Below, in pieces: positions 10,590-21,213 of a DNA stretch of 32,532 nt (within the stretch, counting starts at the first letter, position 1; the number at the start of each line of letters is the position of its first letter). A program made the translations under genes and the position numbers. The notes under the pieces were generated by a model. It was given only the letters and a program-made list of their open reading frames with translations, did no database searches and was not told the DNA's origin. This DNA comes from Acanthaster planci (lineage: Eukaryota; Echinodermata; Asteroidea; Valvatida; Acanthasteridae). The DNA is taken from the NCBI RefSeq assembly GCF_001949145.1, contig NW_019091724.1:1-32532 (forward strand). The letters run 5' to 3'.

Positions 10590-11824
10590 TACAAACCGAC
10601 ATTTTTCAAGAAGAAACAGAACAAGTTCAGAATTGCTAAGACAGTTCTAAGTTGCGATATCACTCGGTCTGTCTTAGCAAATTCAGTGCTGTAAAAAAAA
10701 AGGAAAGCTGAGGAAGAAAGTAGTAAATTGTCAAGCCCTGCTAAAAAGACAAGGTCTGTTTCTGGCTTGTTAAAATCAAATTCCAGAGGTGTCATGGTCG
10801 AAAAACGCTGCATTTTCTGTACACAAGAAAAGAAACGGTTCAAAGGTGGGCAATCATTTGAACCTTTGAGTCTGATGTTATCTATGACTGGCAGCAAAAC
10901 AGTTGAGGCTTCCGCTTGAGCAAACCCAAGTGCATCTTCAAGTCGAAAAGTTCTGGCACTTGTAAGAGGTACAGACGACTTGGTGGCTCCCGAGGGCATG
11001 TACCACAATACATGTCGCTTGAAATTCACTCAGGATAACGGTGCTGAAAAAGGTAGCGGCTATGATTTCACTATACCCTCAGCTATTCATAAGGTCACAT
11101 TCAACGCAATAAAAGGATTCATAGAGTCCCATGTTGTCGAAAAGGGCAATCCCGTCAGTGTTGCATCTGTAATGGATTTATACAGATCAGAATTCCAAGC
11201 CAACAGCGGGCTTTCCGGAGATATGGAAGGGTACACCACACAGAAGTTACTTGATAAAATAAAAAACACCTACATGTATAAGGACAAGATATATCAAGGG
11301 AAGGAGTCAAAGAAAGTGGGAAATTTCATTTACCTGTCATCTCTCAAATTTGATGATGCTGTCACGGCTTTGAAGAATACCAGTAGAGGTGAACAGGAAG
11401 TACGATCCACTGCCATGCCTCTCAGAGCGGAGATCCCCCAGATGGAGAAGAACAAAATTCCCAGATTCTTTGAAGAAAACTGCCTCAGAAGTACCTCCAT
11501 TGACGAAACACTTCTACAAAACACTGCTTTGTGGCATCATCGATTCACCATCGGCCACCAAGAAAAGAAAAGTGTGAAGCGCTATCGTCAGATGCAGTAT
11601 ACACTGCATCACAGAAAATGTAAAACCCTGGAAGACCACAGCACTTGGCATTGGGTTTTCTTTGATGTTAGGAAGCAAGAGTGCTCTAACAGTACTCAAG
11701 AGACTTGGACATTCTGTGATCGATGATGAGTGCAAAAGGCTCGTTTCTGAAATTGCCTACACCTGTGTTTCTGGAGAGAAGGAAACACCAGAGGGACTGC
11801 TCACCGATTCCAAACTTGCACCTG
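10590..11824 (+). pseudogene. XPG/Academ-like transposon protein, N-terminal part
   Basis: The frame is open from about 10600 but carries TAA at 10692 and TGA at 10917. Between the stops it reads RCIFCTQEKKRFKGGQSFEP, and after the second VAPEGMYHNTCRLKFT. The CxxC and H-x3-C together form the N-terminal zinc finger of this transposon protein family. The frame runs to TGA at 11724-11726 (SVASVMDLYRSEFQ, GYTTQKLLDKIKNTYMYKDK). Around 11650 the family match moves to another frame (LMLGSKSALTVLKRLGHSVI) and continues to a GTAAGC donor at 11825. An AT-rich intron of 176 bp ends in TTTTTGTTTCAG at 12000. Stops and frameshifts mean it cannot be translated intact. Confidence 0.65.
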
Positions 11825-12000
11825 GTAAGCTATAGCCAAATATTGTTATTATAATAGCAATAAATTTTGATTTGAAGTATAAAAAAAAGGAACTAAAATT
11901 TATTTTCGGTAAATTGTTCCTACACGTACATGCAAGTCTACATAAAGCCCACATTCTATTAACGCACTATTAGAAAATAATTTTTCTATTTTTGTTTCAG

Positions 12001-13260
12001 GAACAGCGGGGACAACTTTGGCTTGAACGTTGAAACACTAGATGGTAAGAACAGTCTACATAAGACCGTAGGTATAGCTTACCAGAATCAACACATACCA
12101 AATGGACAACTGACTGAAGGCTTCACTGGACCATCAAGAGAAACGGCAAATGAGACGTCAACTATCACTGGGAGAGCAAGGAGAACCTTTGAAGGTGTTG
12201 TGAAAGAGTGCCCTGCTTTCCGCTTGAACTTACGAGCAGCCAAGTTCATACTTTCGATAGCCAGCACTTCAAGTGCCAGCAATGACTATATTGAAGCACG
12301 CATATTGGATATTTTGTGGGTGATCAAGTCCGTGCAGGAAATAGTACCGCAGTTCAATGGCTTTTACTCCTCCTTCGTGGAAGACAGCCTTTCAATGACA
12401 GCAATAGTGTATATGGATCTCATAAATGAGTCTCCAACAGTCGGCAAAGTTGTCCAGGCTACCATGGAACGATCTCTGAAAGTGGCTGAAGAAACCAGTC
12501 AAACATGGCACCCAGTCACATACGATATGAACTTTGCCAAGAAGGCACTCACCATTCAAGCTCTCCGCACGCCCACATTTGATAAGCTTATCATTTTATT
12601 GGGCAACTTCCACATCAAACAAGCATTTTTTGGTGCCGTTGGAACCTTCATAGTGGATTCTGACAGAGGGCAAGGTTCTTGCCAAAGGTTCTTTGAATGG
12701 TTTTGTTAAGGGTAAATTTTATAACCGATGTACCTGCATTCACTAGATAACAGCTGGAGTCCTGGAGCAATTACTACATGTACATGTATATGAACAGTTT
12801 CTGTCAGAAAGAAGTGATCACTATGAAGAGGTACTCACAGAGGTAATGTCGACAGGTTCTGGTGACACAAACAACCTGCTTCAACTGTCGACAACGGAAT
12901 GTTTCAAGCGGCTTGTCCCTGACTACGAGAAGTATTTTCAGGACACCATGAATGGCTCCTTTGGCAAGACAGCGGCATTTTGGGCTGTGTACATCTACCT
13001 CATCAACTGCGTTTAGCGAGAGCTTTAAAGGGCTGTGCGACCCAACGATGTCAACCTGTATGTGACCGTCCTACCTCATCTGGTGGACGTTTTCTTCGCT
13101 CTGAACAAATCAAATTATGCTCGGTGGGGTTCACTCTATCTGGATTAGCTGCGGCAGCTAGGTTCATCTGCGATGGGCATGCTAAGAGCCCGTGCCTTCA
13201 GCACAAAACGTACAAAGAAGTCGTACTTCCGCAGTGCAATTGACCTAAGAAGGCTTTCCA
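12001..13260 (+). pseudogene. XPG/Academ-like transposon protein, central part
   Basis: From 12001 the frame reads NSGDNFGLNVETLDGKNSLH, then RRTFEGVV, YDMNFAKKALTIQALRTPTF and LLGNFHIKQAFFGAVGTFIV, to TAA at 12707. The family match then shifts frame near 12665 (VLAKGSLNGFVKGKFYNRCT) and continues through stops at about 12745, 13014, 13026 and 13147, with FGKTAAFWAVYIYLINC and NLYVTVLPHLVDVFFALNKS. The order agrees with the conserved central region of this family, which precedes the nuclease domain. An acidic catalytic core is expected here, but I cannot assign its residues with confidence. At least one frameshift and four stops mark it as dead. Confidence 0.65.
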
Positions 13261-13263
13261 GCG

Positions 13264-13571
13264 GTGGTGTGTTAGCCTCACTCAACGCAGCATGGCTGTA
13301 ACTGAGTTGAAAGAGATGTGTGGAATCCAAGGAGGACAAATACCGCCAAATCAGCTGCCAAAACCAACGTCAGCGGAAAGACAAAGAAAGCACTGACCGG
13401 CTGAAGCAGAAGTTCATTGAAATATGCAATCCTTTTGATGCCACCACTCCACATACCATCATCAATTTGACCACAAGGAAAAGTGCCCGAGAGGTGACAG
13501 CAGACTACCTTACCACAACTCTTCAACGGGGACATCGCATCAGAAAACACCAGAAAAGCGACCAAACGTGA
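13264..13571 (+). pseudogene. XPG/Academ-like protein, segment before the nuclease
   Basis: The frame from about 13318 reads IEICNPFDATTPHTIINLTT then TADYLTT, where the family has a PF...L.N..TG...E....L block. It stops at 13569-13571. Upstream of it the frame is broken by TAAs near 13300. It is part of the same decayed gene. Confidence 0.55.
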
Positions 13572-13590
13572 CAAAGTTGGTACCAAAGGT

Positions 13591-14008
13591 GTGAGAGACG
13601 CCTTTGCTCACATACTGGCGATAGATGTGGTACGAGAAGCTATCAACCTTCGAGATCTAATGAGCCATCCAATTATGCAGGTTCCCTTGTCAATCGCACA
13701 CAGTAATGGGTCACTGACAAAGACTACCAAGTCAGCGCTCACAAAAGTGCTGAAAGGAAAGCAGAAAGAACCTTCTGTCCTGTCAGTGAGGCCGTCGGTA
13801 TATCTATAAACATGGTGATTCTGTGACAACAGGGCCAGAACAGAGGCAGAAAAAGAATGTCAGTGATCTCCTAAAAAACTACATTGTACCACTTCAAGAA
13901 TGCCTTCCTGAACTTCATGATGGAAGAGGTCCAGAACGAACAGTATGCTTGCTATCATTGAGTGCAAAACAGTGTACATCTCTCATGGAGGTAGCTGAAT
14001 ACAACTAA
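13591..14008 (+). pseudogene. XPG/Academ-like protein, segment with PLS and TGPEQ motifs
   Basis: Frame 13591-13809 reads INLRDLMSHPIMQVPLSIAH, matching the family block that ends in a VPLSL.H.DG-like motif. A second frame, 13823-14008, carries TTGPEQRQKKNVSDLLKN, corresponding to the TGP.Q..P.NF block. A frameshift near 13805 and TAA at 14006 separate the parts. Confidence 0.55.
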
Positions 14009-14010
14009 AG

Positions 14011-14505
14011 GTGAACAACATGGGGCTGCTGGAGGTGTCCGTTCCTGAGAAGTATCAAGGCCAACATGAAGAAGCAGACACTCTCATTGCATACCATGCT
14101 GCGACGGGGATGTCAGGTGAAATAACCATACATTCTTCGGACACCGACATTCTAGAGATACTGCTTCCAATCGCTGCAAGGCATTCCTATGGCATAATAC
14201 AAGACTACGGAAGTGGAAACAATCACCGCTTCATCAACGTGTCTGAAATCACTCAAGAATTACATGTAGAGGACAATAAAGTGGGAACAACAGACGCTGT
14301 TGTTGGTTTTCACGCTCTAACAGGATGCGACTACACTTCGGCCTTCTACCAAAAAGGTAAACAGAAACCATTCGAAATCATGGAAAAGGGTCATGTTCAA
14401 GCTCTGCAGTCTTTGTGTCAAGACGAAATGGACGCCGTGGGTTTGGAAAGATTTGTTTGCCATGTGTACGGCAATAAAAGTGCCAAATGTATTGATGAGG
14501 CGTGA
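14011..14505 (+). pseudogene. FEN1/XPG-like nuclease domain of the transposon protein
   Basis: This is the best-preserved stretch. It reads HEEADTLIAYHA, then SSDTDILEILLPIAARH, then YGSGNNHRFINVSEI, then FHALTGCDYTSAFYQKGKQK. These map onto FEN1/XPG-I landmarks: the EAEA acidic pair (EEAD), the E-D-x-D acidic loop (SDTD), and the L-x-GCDY plus helix-hairpin-helix region (LTGCDY, GKGK). All the visible metal-binding acidic residues are present. FEN1-type nucleases cut flap structures; in this family a role in processing transposition intermediates is an inference. The frame ends at TGA 14503-14505, where one missing base separates it from the C-terminal part (DEA versus the family's EAR motif). 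Confidence 0.75.
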
Positions 14506-15010
14506 GAAGATGGTGGGTGCGGGAAAGTTTTCTGAGCAAGTTAGAAAGATAAACTGCGCTTCGCTGCCACCGTGCAAGCGAACCTTTCGGCAGCATCTTC
14601 GTAGGGCTCACTACGTCTCCTTGATGTGGAAATCTGCTTCAAAAGCAAGCCCAAATGCCGGAATAGATCCCACTAACTATGGCTGGGAAGTGGATGCAGC
14701 TGAAAACGATACATTTCAGAGGTTTCTCGGACCTGTACTACCTGACGAGTTGAAAAGACCTATATGTACTGCCCTGGAGACTGTGGAGTTTAAAGAGGAT
14801 TCCTTTGAATGCCATCCAGACATGGGGGACAAGGAGAACACATGGATACCATGGATACACTCTTACCTGATAGTGATGGTGAACCCTGGAGTGAGGATAG
14901 CGGGAGCAAATCCAAATGACCGACAGTTTACAGCGATCAATCCAGTAAAGGAACTTGGCGTATGGAATTCTGTCCATACCATATTAGGACAAGCTGCATA
15001 CATTGTATAG
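14490..15010 (+). pseudogene. C-terminal part of the XPG/Academ-like protein
   Basis: After the single-base frameshift near 14500 the frame continues with CASLPPCKRTFRQHLRRAHY, the LPP...L..H..RA.Y block that follows the nuclease in this family. It then reads NYGWEVDAAENDTFQRFLGP (GW.......W-like) and ends at TAG 15008-15010. The Cys-rich tail often seen at this position is absent, so it is either lost or never present in this branch. The right inverted repeat begins about 430 bases later. Confidence 0.65.
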
Positions 15011-15444
15011 AGTAAGTGTTGATCTTATTGGTTTATGGGCGACATCATTATTTGTGTCTGTGCTCTATTTCCATATTCATATTATTGGATTGCACTATTA
15101 GTTCATGGTGTCGGTTTTGTGTGACAATACTGTTAGGGACTGTTGAAAGAAACAGCTTTTTCCCGATTCTGTGATCAACACGGAAACTGACTGCATAACA
15201 AACTAAAAGCCAAGAAAACAACAGTAAAAGGGATTATAAGACATAAATGACTAAAATACGAAGTTTCCCTGAACTAGGCTCGAATCAAAGGCTGCTCTCA
15301 AGGCCAACTTTGTCCAACTAAAGACACTTTTGTCAAGGGCGTTTTTGTATAAGGTTGACAATATCTCTAAATCTTACTTGAAAAATCCTTAGCATTTGGG
15401 CTGAATAATCATTGGTGATATTATTCAAAGTGTGGAGATCAAGG

Positions 15445-15841
15445 GTTGCTGTCAAGATGAAAGTACAGGAGAAAATTGCTGTCATTTGGTATTTCATTTG
15501 GCAATGATCATAGATTATAAAAAAGCAAGTTTGGCGCATGTCCCTCTCCGGTTGATTATGTGGTCATGTGACCTCTTCAAAAACTGCTGTTCTTGTAAAC
15601 ATACAGCATAGAATTGCTGTCATGGTCCTTTTAGTGACATTTACCAAATGTCAAGGTGCAGTTAGTTTTCTTGTCGCTGTTGGGTTGAATAAATGCATTT
15701 TTGGGTGGCCTGGAAATGCTTCCTGTGGCCAAACGTATAGCCCCTGGGCCGGCAGCAATCCCAATCTTCAATGAACGATTGACAATCAACAATCTCTTTT
15801 GTCTCTTTCCGGTTGAATAAAATTCGCTGGCGCTCGGTCTA
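15445..15841 (-). repeat. Right long terminal inverted repeat
   Basis: This is the inverted counterpart of 8597-9022. Its three GGTTGAA-type motifs lie at about 15550, 15683 and 15811, mirroring the left arm with slightly shorter spacing. The outer end is 76 bases from NEK9 exon 2. Confidence 0.8.
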
Positions 15842-15916
15842 TATGTACATGTATGACCAAACATACTACTTCTGGATAAGCACAGGTTGACTGTAGAATG
15901 AATAACTAATACAAAC

Positions 15917-16094
15917 CATTTGCATACTCCATCTCGATAAACAAGGAGCTTTCATCCACAAAGTGATTATAGTATGTGATGATATTGGCATGATTCAGCA
16001 GAGACAGAATATCAATCTCATTCTGAGCATCTCGTTTCGTCTTCTCTGTTGCCTGTGCCAAGTTGATCTCTTTCCAGACAACCAAGGAGTTATC
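15917..16094 (-). CDS. nek9: NEK9 kinase, coding exon 2
   Basis: This 178-bp exon lies between acceptor TCTTGCAACAG (AG at 16096-16095) and donor GTTTGT (15916-15915). It reads [20 protein letters not shown], then [20 protein letters not shown], then [20 protein letters not shown]. It supplies the catalytic lysine (VVWKE), the alpha-C glutamate (RDAQNEI) and the hinge (EMEYANG). YYNHF and VVWKE single out NEK9 from NEK8 and other NIMA-family kinases. It starts in phase 0 after exon 1 and ends one base into the Gly codon completed by exon 3. NEK9 is a mitotic Ser/Thr kinase that activates NEK6/NEK7 during spindle assembly. Confidence 0.93.
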
Positions 16095-16400
16095 CTGTTG
16101 CAAGATAAATTTAACATCAGATCACTCATGCATTAAATGGAATGGGATTTCTACCAATGTCACCCAGTTCTTCTAAGAACAACATATGTACAAGTAGGAC
16201 AATTCTCCTAGCAACAGAGGTTCCTTTGGTAGGAACTGCACTTCAGTTGTTCACAAAGGACTATGAAATACTGTGTTACAGTTGCGTTGCTCCCAACAAA
16301 ATGAACAATCTACACTTACATGGCTCTTTTCAACTGACGAGGGAGCACTTCTGCTAAGGTGGATTCTTCAGAGACTTTAATACTAGTACTAGTTGTACAG

Positions 16401-16497
16401 GTACATGTAAGTCCTGGTATAAGCCAACTGGTAAATACATGTACATGAATGTACATGCATGTACATGTATATGTATGTGCATGCCCAAACATACATG
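16401..16497. repeat. TACATG/CATGTA palindromic microsatellite
   Basis: This is a dense cluster of GTACATGTA, ATGTACATGAATGTACATGC and related units, the largest such cluster in the window. It lies in NEK9 intron 1, about 300 bases upstream of exon 2. Confidence 0.85.
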
Positions 16498-17602
16498 TAG
16501 TTTTTTATCACTTTTTTCTGGTAAAGCCAAGGATTCTTGAAGTCAAAAGTGCCAAAAACATTGTAGCAAAATCCTTTGCCAAGCGGAAAGGGACATCAAA
16601 AACATCATCAAACTTAATACACTTTGGAACACAGGTATGAGCCAATCACTCTAAAATGTAAAATTTATCCTTCCTTTTTCAACTGTTAGTGTTACAATCA
16701 TGACTATTGGACAAGATGGGGTAGTTGCATGTAAGTCAGAGATTTCATGCAGGATCAGAGGACAGTGCAACACGGTCATGCGACTGTGCTGACTGACTGA
16801 TCGCACCCAACATTAGCATGTATCATTCTATCCGACACTCCAACTACTTGACTTCACAATAAAGTGCCTGTGCTGTCTGAGGTGATTTTTGTTGTTGCAA
16901 AGTTGCATCCGATATAAAGAGAAAGCATTACTCACAGACTAACATTACAACTGATGTAGTCTGAGTAACTAGTGCCCTACAAATCTACACTTTCAACAGT
17001 TGGACATGGTCAGCAATAGTAGACCAATGCATGTCGGAATCAAGGGAGGATCCAGGTGAAGAAGGGGGCCATGCCACTCCCTCCCAATATGAGTCTTTTA
17101 ATCAATCAGAGTGAAGATATTAAGTGTCTTAAATGGAGGTTGTATGGGCAGAGCCAATTTGTTCAGGAAAATGTTTCTGAGCAGCTGCTTAACTGCGACT
17201 GGTACAATTAATTAGTTAATGCAAAAGTGCACAGGGGATGCAGCTTACTTGTTTTTGGGCCCCCCCCAAAAAATAAGGGTCTGGATCAAGCCTTGGTCCA
17301 AAGGTTAAGAGGCGATTTGTAACGTTAGATTCCTACCTCTCCTGTAGGCCCTACATGTACATGTATACGTACATGTAGTTACTCGTGCTTGGCCTTATGC
17401 AATTTTAGTGATGATGATAATGTGAGTGTTAGCCACCCCCAGAAATGTGGGCTTGTCGTCGTGAGAGAGCAGCAGACGACAAACTCCACAGTTATGGAGG
17501 TAGGCCTGAGCATTAATTAGCATGTTTGTGCATACTTAGAGAAGTCTAAGTCACTACTCCATGTGACTTAGAGGTGTTGTTATAATAGGGTCATAACACT
17601 GT
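16498..17602. other. NEK9 intron 1, no genes seen
   Basis: About 1.1 kb of intron has only short random frames, a C9A6 tract near 17260 and a TACATGTA run near 17350-17378. No coding or RNA feature can be supported. Confidence 0.5.
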
Positions 17603-18307
17603 GTTTTTAATCTCATTTTTGCGGGGCTGATCCAGTAATGAAAACTGTTAATTTTTTCAATAAAATTTTCCCATGACAGCAACCGAGCAGTGCCTATAGC
17701 CCTTGGGAACTTTCATCTGGAAATTTCAGACCATGAGACTAAGTAGTTTTGAAAAATCTGACATTTTTACTCACTAATCTCTTGTTTCCATCCAAAGCTG
17801 AATGCACCATTCATGCCCTTTGTGTTTATTATACTGCGCATGTGTTGCGCTGGCTAATGGCCAAGCTTGCTCTGCATTTTGCATCTATCATTTTTGGAAG
17901 CGGGGAATTGAATCTTGTTTTCACTGCGTGACCTAAACTGATACCATCATGACACGCTGCCCTGTGTACATGTAGCTGTGACAGATTGCAGATTGGTCGA
18001 ACCAAAATGTGGAGCAAGCTTGGCCATTGGTTGGCCAATGCATGTGCAATGTGATGAACACAAACAGCATGAATGGTGTGATCGTCAGGTAGAAACAAGA
18101 TCGAGAGACTGGTGAGTAAAATGTCAAATTTGTAAAAAAAAATTCTTGGTCTCACGATCTGAAAACTTCCATTACATCATTTTCGATCAAGAGCTACATG
18201 TACATGTAGGCTTTTAGCCTACCTCATAGGTATTCTCACGGGAAAAGTAATTGAAAAAGTAGAGTTTTTGCTGCTGGATCAACACTTCAAAAACTGGATT
18301 CAAAAGC
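17603..18307. mobile_element. Foldback (hairpin) element with arms of about 280-300 bp
   Basis: The left arm 17603-17881 is the imperfect reverse complement of the right arm 18003-18307, with a spacer of about 120 bases. Clear paired blocks are GGCCAAGCTTGCTC (both arms), ACCATTCATGC...TTTGTGTT, CTGACATTTT...ACTCAC, and the outer CTGATCCAG / TTGATCCAG. Both ends begin TTTTNAATC. It encodes no protein and is best seen as a non-autonomous foldback transposon. Target duplications are not clear. Confidence 0.75.
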
Positions 18308-18465
18308 AAATGGACAGCGCGGACATCCGAGAGTTTCGCAAAATGGTGGGTAGCAACCGATGAAAACAACCACAATGAACATGCACATACAATATGTACA
18401 TGTACTGATCAAAGAAATGATTTTGTAATCCAATTCTTTGACTGACTGGTTGCTTTTGAGTCAAC

Positions 18466-18556
18466 TCGTGCCTTGGATGACTCATACATGTACCTTGGAT
18501 GACTCGTACCCTGGACAACTTGTACCTTAGACAATTTGTACATGTACCTCGAGTTA
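18466..18556. repeat. Minisatellite, units of 16-22 bp
   Basis: About five copies of GTACCTTGGATGACTC and variants (GTACCCTGGACAACTT, GTACCTTAGACAATTT) occur, two of them with an added ACATGT. The insert suggests the TACATGTA microsatellite grows by slippage inside other repeats. Confidence 0.75.
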
Positions 18557-18625
18557 AGACCACTTATACCTTCATGTTTGCAATTTGGTTGTAACTTTCT
18601 TGCTCTTCTTTTTCAGCCTGTTTAA

Positions 18626-19038
18626 CCACTTGCTGCCAGGGAACCTCGTTTCGAGCACCATGGGTTTATATGCAGAGCCAGGCTGTCAAAAATCAGACAA
18701 AAGAGATGGTCCGTGTAACAAAAGACCTGCTGATGGAAGTTGCCATCATTTTTCGGCTTGCATTTTCCGAAGGTAATCCGTCACCGTTTTTAAACAGTAC
18801 ATGTAACCCACTGTACTGTTTTGGGCATAGCGCGCCCGCAGATTAGCACTGCGGACGAAAGTGCTCTGGGACCCACTGATGAGCGACACAGCACCGTTGT
18901 ACATGATCCAGCCGCGTTTGAAAAGACGCCACTCGCATTCACTGGGAACAAAGGGATTTTGAAGAATCTGAAAACTGAAATCTTGAAAATGGCCCGTATG
19001 TGTGCACTGCATTTTTAAAAGCACCCAGCAGCAAGTGG
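18626..19038. mobile_element. TTAA-flanked MITE, second family
   Basis: The 413-bp element has TTAA at 18622-18625 and 19039-19042. Its terminal inverted repeats are CCACTTGCTGCCAGGG and, from the right, CCACTTGCTGCTGGGT. Length and target site match the 415-bp MITE at 3.3 and 5.1 kb, but the interior differs, so it is a separate piggyBac-like family. It encodes no transposase. Confidence 0.8.
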
Positions 19039-19042
19039 TTAA

Positions 19043-21213
19043 GATCACATTTGACAAACATATCAAGTTCAACCCGTGGTTAACATTTCAAAATAGCAGG
19101 AACCAAATTTCATATTAATCTAATTTCCTTTAGAAAAAAAACCATAATTCAGAATTTACGCACAAAAGAGATTTTGTTTTACTTAAGGGAATAAACAAGC
19201 CAATCAGTGTGAGAAATATGAAGTGAATCCAGAAAACACCAATTCAGATGGCCGTAAATTAAAATAAGAGATTTACAGAAAATGCAGGTTCTTGTTGAGT
19301 CAGAATACACTTTGAGCCCAAGGAAAAAAATGGCCCCAAAATTCTAGATGTAGAGATGAGTTGCGATGAGTCATTCCAAGGTGGGAGAACAGCAGTCCAT
19401 CATGTCGTGTAGCCGGTTGACAAAAAGTGGAGAGCAAAAGTTCAGCAGAGGAAATGTAATGCAAAGGAATACTTGCAGATCTTGCAAGATTGATACTAGT
19501 GATTAATGCCACAGATGCCTTGGTATACTTGTGCTTATCTGCAAGTTACAATAGCTTGGTGGCTGAGATGCCTGGGGACAGCTCTTCAGGTGGATTGCAG
19601 ATACTCCCCTCCAGACCCTCTTTCAGAACATGCAGTTCAGTAACTAAGATAGAGAGCCAACACTCGTTAACATGAGGGGAAGACTTGGATTTGGAGGTCC
19701 TCCAGTCCAAAAGAAAATAGTGCAGAGCAAAATTCGGCAGGCACGTAGTCAGCACACAGTTTGGAATGCCAGGCTTGCCAAAACTCTGGGGCAAACTGCC
19801 ACCCAGAACATGCCCTTGCCACATGACCAGCTCAGGCTCTCATTGGACAACTTAAAAAATGTCATACGATTCCAACACTGATTAGTATCTAGGCAGATGA
19901 GCACTCAGCAGAAGTTTAGGGATTAAGTGTTCCAACATCCTGCTGATCTTCTGAAAAGTTTACTGGGAGTGTACACACTGGTGTACTAAGAGCATCCTGT
20001 GATCTCCTACATGAAGGAGAGCATGATCAGAGATAAACTGAAGAAAGAGCAGGCTATTTGACAAAAGGATTAGGCAATAGATCAAAGGTTCACCACTGGA
20101 ACACTGCTTACCAGTAGAAAAGTCAAAAGCTCAGCAAAGAACAAAAAGTATGCAAAAGAAAAACATAGTCATAAAGAAATAAAATTTGAAATTGTAACCC
20201 AATCCCTTTTTTGGGACGGGGTAACACAAGGAAAAAATGCTATTCCATTTCCCCCAAGATTTCTATGTATGGTAGCTTACATCCCTTTGTTCTGACATAA
20301 AGTAAGGGCACAGAAGGAGTTTGAACTGCCTGGGCTATAACATCTGGCCAATTACTGCTTTTTGGCATGCCTGGTATGTCCATAGCTAGAGCGCAGCGAA
20401 CACTTGCTACACACCATCTGTTTCACAACCACAAAACCCCTTTGTACCCTATGATCGCCACCACAACTTTGTACTGGTAATCTGCATCCTTAAAACTTTG
20501 TGTACAGAGGTATAAGAAACTGAATATTCATGCCTTTGTTAGTGCTTCGTATGATCTCACAACAAACATCAAAATTAGTGCCTGCGCCATTATGCCACGT
20601 GCCCTGTACATGTGTAAATGTACATGTGCAGTCATTGCCCTTATTGAACGCTTTCTTCAGGAATTATTTTGGGAATAAATAGCCCCACTGTTTACAATAT
20701 TTTGTGCTTGTTTGAATATTTGTATTATGGCATTTGCACAAAAGCGTATTTTACAAGATTTCATAATCACTCCCTGTGATGAAAGAGCATTCGGTTCCTT
20801 ATGAACTTAGCTTTCCAGCAGTAGTCAACATTTTGTTGGCGAGTCTTAGCCAAATTCGTACCAAGTATTTGCAAACTAATGTATTGGAGGGAGGAGAATA
20901 AAATTACAAATTTGCATGAATAATGGAACAGTGTACCAACATTAGAAAAGTTATTCAAGATGGCAAAAGTACATGTAGGTCTAATATCAGGGACTTTGCT
21001 CTCTGTATTTCCTGGTCAAAGCAATAATTTGTATTTAATTGCAAGCAAAACACTAAGTATTGCTAAACTCTTACTGGCCCTACTTGTCCGTCTAATCTGC
21101 AGGCAGTATTCGGGCATTTTTGGCATGTTTTCTATTATCCGTCTGACATGGTGGTGGCGACCATTAAACACTTTGAAGTGCCAGAGTTGCAACTCCTTCT
21201 GTGTCTTTCCTCT
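19043..21213. other. NEK9 intron 1 interior, no genes recognised
   Basis: About 2.2 kb. Frames of 60-92 codons occur on both strands at 19.5-19.9 kb, but they overlap each other, have no recognisable domain and lack splice context. A 47-bp block at 20236-20282 recurs inverted at 23060-23106. Confidence 0.5.
20236..20282 (+). repeat. Dispersed repeat block, copy 1
   Basis: This block contains CCATTTCCCCCAAGATTTCT and flanking bases. It is the inverse of 23060-23106 with about five differences. It probably belongs to a larger old interspersed repeat whose edges I cannot define. Confidence 0.6.

Larger units (their letters stand above)
8597..15841 (+). mobile_element. Large DNA transposon with long TIRs, Academ/XPG-like, degenerate
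   Basis: The element is bounded by inverted repeats of about 426 bp (8597-9022) and 397 bp (15445-15841). Their outer ends match: TAGAACGGGCGCCAGC at the left and TAGACCGAGCGCCAGC read inward from the right. Between them lies a single decayed gene (about 10.6-15.0 kb) with a FEN1/XPG-like nuclease region typical of a widespread animal transposon family. I think this family is Academ (AcademX type), but that name rests on memory of the domain set. TA occurs at both edges, but no longer target duplication is visible. It fills nearly all of NEK9 intron 2; without it the intron would be about 574 bp. The alternative is two separate insertions of a 400-bp repeat in opposite orientation flanking an unrelated relic. 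Confidence 0.6.

Noticed and set aside
19490-19881. Overlapping frames of 61-92 codons on both strands
   Set aside because: No domain, no splice sites fitting neighbouring exons, and competing frames on both strands. Nothing distinguishes them from chance.
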